Positions 61,401-64,000 of a stretch of 64,000 bases of DNA are shown in pieces. Source of the DNA: Glandiceps talaboti (lineage: Eukaryota; Hemichordata; Enteropneusta; Spengelidae). The translations under genes were made by a program, and so were the position numbers. Position 1 is the first letter of the stretch. Each line of letters opens with the position of its first letter. Where the stretch lies: the NCBI RefSeq assembly GCF_964340395.1, contig NC_135566.1, positions 6,182,501 through 6,246,500 of the forward strand, written 5' to 3'. Under the pieces are notes generated by a model. The model did not search any database. It was not told where the DNA came from and worked only from the letters and a program-made list of their open reading frames with translations.

Positions 61401-64000
61401 GTTCACTTATATGTTTGTAAAGATGAATTTCAATGTGTCGTTGCACGTATCATGTATATACAGGACGTAAAATATAACTGTTTTGTATTGTATGTCTATT
61501 CAGAACTATGTGGTTGCAATTGGATAACGACGTAGACATTCTCTGTATTCACTGGACAGATTCTGTTTAATATGTTTACTAAAGAAAACGTTTTGATCAA
61601 ACGTAACTTTACTTCGAATTTGTACAACATATTGAAGTTTGTTTCAACTTAGCAGATTCTGTGAACATTATTCTTTCTAACTTCAACATTTCCCACTGGA
61701 CAGACTCCGTGTACGTGCATGCCGCAAGTGCCTTAAGTACGGTGGCCTGTATGTGTCATCACTAACTTTAACAAATAAAAACAAAACAAAACAAAAGATT
61801 AAGACAATTTCAACCGCGAAACATATTTGTCAAAAGTGACACCTGTACAATTTACAACTATGAAACAAGGTTATATTTTCACCAATACTATAATCTGTAC
61901 TGACAGCTTTGATTTTTTTAGTGAGATTTTCTTCAGATTGTGTTCATATGCACCTAGCCTGTTCTTTCACTCTTCTATATCTTTCACTTGACAACTTCAA
62001 TTCTGTTCATAATTATGAGTACTTTAGAGAAACGTTAACGTTCCTATGTAAGCTTATTGTATTTCCAATCAACAGTTTCAAGAAAAAATTGTGTAATCCA
62101 ATGATTGTTATTCTCCTTGACAGATTCAGATTCGGATTCAGATTCAGATTCAGGTGCAGATACGGATTCTGAGGTCATATCATGTGGTGACCCAGGAGAC
62201 CCCCTGCATGGGGTGCAGTTACAAAGTAACAACACAATTGGTGTCAATAAAACGTATGCATGTCTGGATGGGTATGAGTTACATGGTCAATCTTGGAGAG
62301 TTTGTCAACCTAATGGTACATGGAGTGGACAACAACCCAAATGTCTAGGTAAGAAATATACACTATAACATGACATACTCTACAAGCCAGAAAAAACCTG
62401 AAAAACTATAGATCGTCATCTAACTGTACAAAAATCTTACTATACACTAGCTACTGCCTATCAAGGAAAGCAACTAGTTGTTTTTCTGATGAGTGTGATG
62501 CTAAAAAATTTGGGTTACAACACTACACACCACACTCCAACCGGAAGTAAGAGCGCCATCATTATTTGAGTGTGACTGTGCATATCATCAGAACTTGGTA
62601 TGACAATTTTTCACATTTTGACTCCGCCATTGGCGGATAAACAATTTTGACTGCAGTGTACTTATATCCACACCACTTTCTTGAGAAAAAGTATGAAATT
62701 GGTGGTATCCATAAAGTTATTCATATTAACTCACCCTGATATGTATTTCGGCACAATCACTGTTTCAGCTAAATATGTTAAAATAAGTTTAGGGCCAAAA
62801 ATGTGTATATTCACAGTTGGTACTATGACAACGATTGGAGAACATGATGGTTTTTTTTCAGTTATATCATTTCTTTGTTTGACTTGCTTTACAGTTGTAA
62901 TGTGTGAAGATCCGGGGTTACCTGAACATGCTGATCGTGATGTCATGGGTTCATTTGAATATGGCACAATTATCCATTACAACTGCCTTACTGGATTCAT
63001 GTTAGACTTACAGTCTGACATGTCAGATTACATCACATGTTTACAAACTGGCAACTGGGACTATAATCTACCAAGGTGTATACCAGAACAAGGTAAATAC
63101 TGTTTATTTATACTGGTAAAGGTCAGAGGTCATCCAGCATGCATTTCTGGATGAAGTATTTTTTATTAACAAAACGATGATGGAATGCGTCGTGATCACA
63201 ATGTATGGTCTTCACAATCCCAAATTCAGTATTGACCATCATGTTGATGACTTAATTGCATGATGCCTGAATTAACTTTGAAAAAATATCTTACAGAAAT
63301 GATGTAAACTTCTGCCTAGAAGCAAAGTTTTGCGCAGCCATCATGATAGAGAGACTGTGGACCATTCGTAGTTACTGGTTAGCTTTTTCATAGTGTGGGA
63401 CCCCAGGATACGCATTTGTGAATCTTACGACTGCTGCACTTGTGAAAGCCTCTATGTGACATTAAACCCAACAGTACCAATTTGGCAATAACCAACACAT
63501 ACCTGCTATAGCCTCAGCTATACATTTGTTGAGATCACCATGTTTTGTTTTATTTTTTGTTTTCTTTAATAGTTCCAGACCTCAATCAAGAAGACAAATT
63601 TGACAATGGAACAAATATAAACCAAACGTCAACAGGAGGAATAAACACACTTGATGAATCGTCTGGACAAAAATCGTCTAGTACAGGAAGTGAGTACATC
63701 AGCTTTACTCATGGTGTGCAAATACAAATTAAAAAACAAAAGTTTATTAAAAGTCATAAATGACAAACCAACTAACATGCTTAAAACTGCCAAATGATTA
63801 TATTAATACGATTATGTGTATAATTTAGTATCAATTTCATTATCAACACAATACGATTGTAAACAGAATCAGCTTTGGATGTTACACTTGGGATTGGACA
63901 ATGTCCATTCACACTATTTCCTTATCTCATTCAGTTTACGTTCTGACAATTTCTGTTGTTTTCCTTGTTATTTGTAGTGATCTTGGTTGGTGTTGGAGTG
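58463..64000 (+). CDS. SRCR/sushi-domain type I membrane receptor-like protein, 3' end outside the window
   Basis: Exons 58463-58544, 60269-60613, 61084-61248, 62124-62348, 62895-63092, 63573-63689 and 63978-64000 (continuing). Every junction is phase 1, the pattern of shuffled extracellular modules. Exon 1 is a signal peptide (GIYLHVLIVVLSNVATG); in-frame ATGs at 58349 and 58445 are alternative starts. Exon 2 is a full SRCR domain (RLRDGE, WGTICDDDWD, VVCRQLGFPG, LRCLG, CSHEQDAGVVC) with six cysteines and no cysteine after RQLG, so group A. Exons 3, 4 and 5 each encode one sushi (CCP) domain with four cysteines, starting ACGDPG, SCGDPG and MCEDPG. Exon 4 begins with a Ser-Asp run. Exon 6 is a Thr/Ser-rich stalk. 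The last exon opens MILVGVGV, the start of a probable membrane helix. Likely a cell-surface recognition molecule; ligand unknown. Confidence 0.88.
59859..60217. mobile_element. MITE-like element with ~34-bp terminal inverted repeats
   Basis: The left end (AGGCCTAATTAAACAAATTG, then GTGGTTCCGATTAC) and the reverse complement of the right end (AGGCCTAAAAATATAATTG, then TTTGGTTCCGGTTA) match well. Length is about 359 bp with no coding capacity. The right 120 bp is homologous, in opposite orientation, to 19062-19185. The element ends about 50 bp before the SRCR exon, so it sits in the polypyrimidine/branch-point neighbourhood of that intron. I could not settle a target-site duplication. Confidence 0.7.
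62124..62165 (+). repeat. Hexamer repeat ATTCAG encoding a Ser-Asp run at an exon edge
   Basis: Directly after the splice acceptor at 62123, ATTCAG or ATTCGG units repeat and encode SDSDSDSDS. CAG trinucleotides end at 62123, 62129, 62141, 62147, 62153 and 62159. All are spaced by multiples of six, so each is an in-frame alternative 3' splice site in principle. Confidence 0.85.

Overview
The window is metazoan nuclear DNA: AT-rich, with intron-containing genes, GT-AG splice sites, long introns, a tRNA-derived SINE, a non-LTR retrotransposon remnant and many micro- and minisatellites. The gene set (TBC1D22, HGH1, a secreted fibrinogen-domain protein, a three-SH3 adaptor and an SRCR/sushi membrane receptor) fits an invertebrate deuterostome. 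A minisatellite that repeats a 5' splice site inside TBC1D22 recalls the splice-donor minisatellites ('mirages') that I remember being described at the amphioxus Adh locus. Amphioxus (Branchiostoma) is therefore my best guess, by inference only.

Layout. 1-1283: intergenic, with two minisatellites. 1284-13149, minus strand: a complete 11-exon TBC1D22 Rab-GAP gene of 501 codons; its introns hold a roughly 2.3-kb donor-site minisatellite, other tandem repeats and two copies of a dispersed element. 13150-17067: intergenic, with two unassigned protein-like stretches on the minus strand. 17068-20874, plus: a two-exon secreted fibrinogen-related protein. 20875-25035: simple repeats and a SINE. 25036-27356, plus: a three-exon HGH1 gene with a reverse-transcriptase fossil in intron 2. 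27357-37746: no gene recognised. 37747-54010, plus: a three-SH3 adaptor gene with two secure exons at its 3' end and a likely first exon 13.6 kb upstream. 54011-58462: intergenic, repeat-rich. 58463-64000, plus: a type I membrane receptor-like gene (signal peptide, SRCR, three sushi domains, acidic linker, stalk, start of a membrane segment) that runs off the window.

The genes do not form a pathway. TBC1D22 (Golgi/Rab regulation) and HGH1 (translation factor folding) are housekeeping genes, while the fibrinogen-domain and SRCR/sushi genes belong to families that are expanded in invertebrate deuterostomes and often linked to recognition or immunity. The most unusual feature is the array of about 59 exon-end/splice-donor units in TBC1D22 intron 8. 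A smaller in-frame analogue, a hexamer array of tandem 3' splice sites, lies at one exon of the SRCR/sushi gene.
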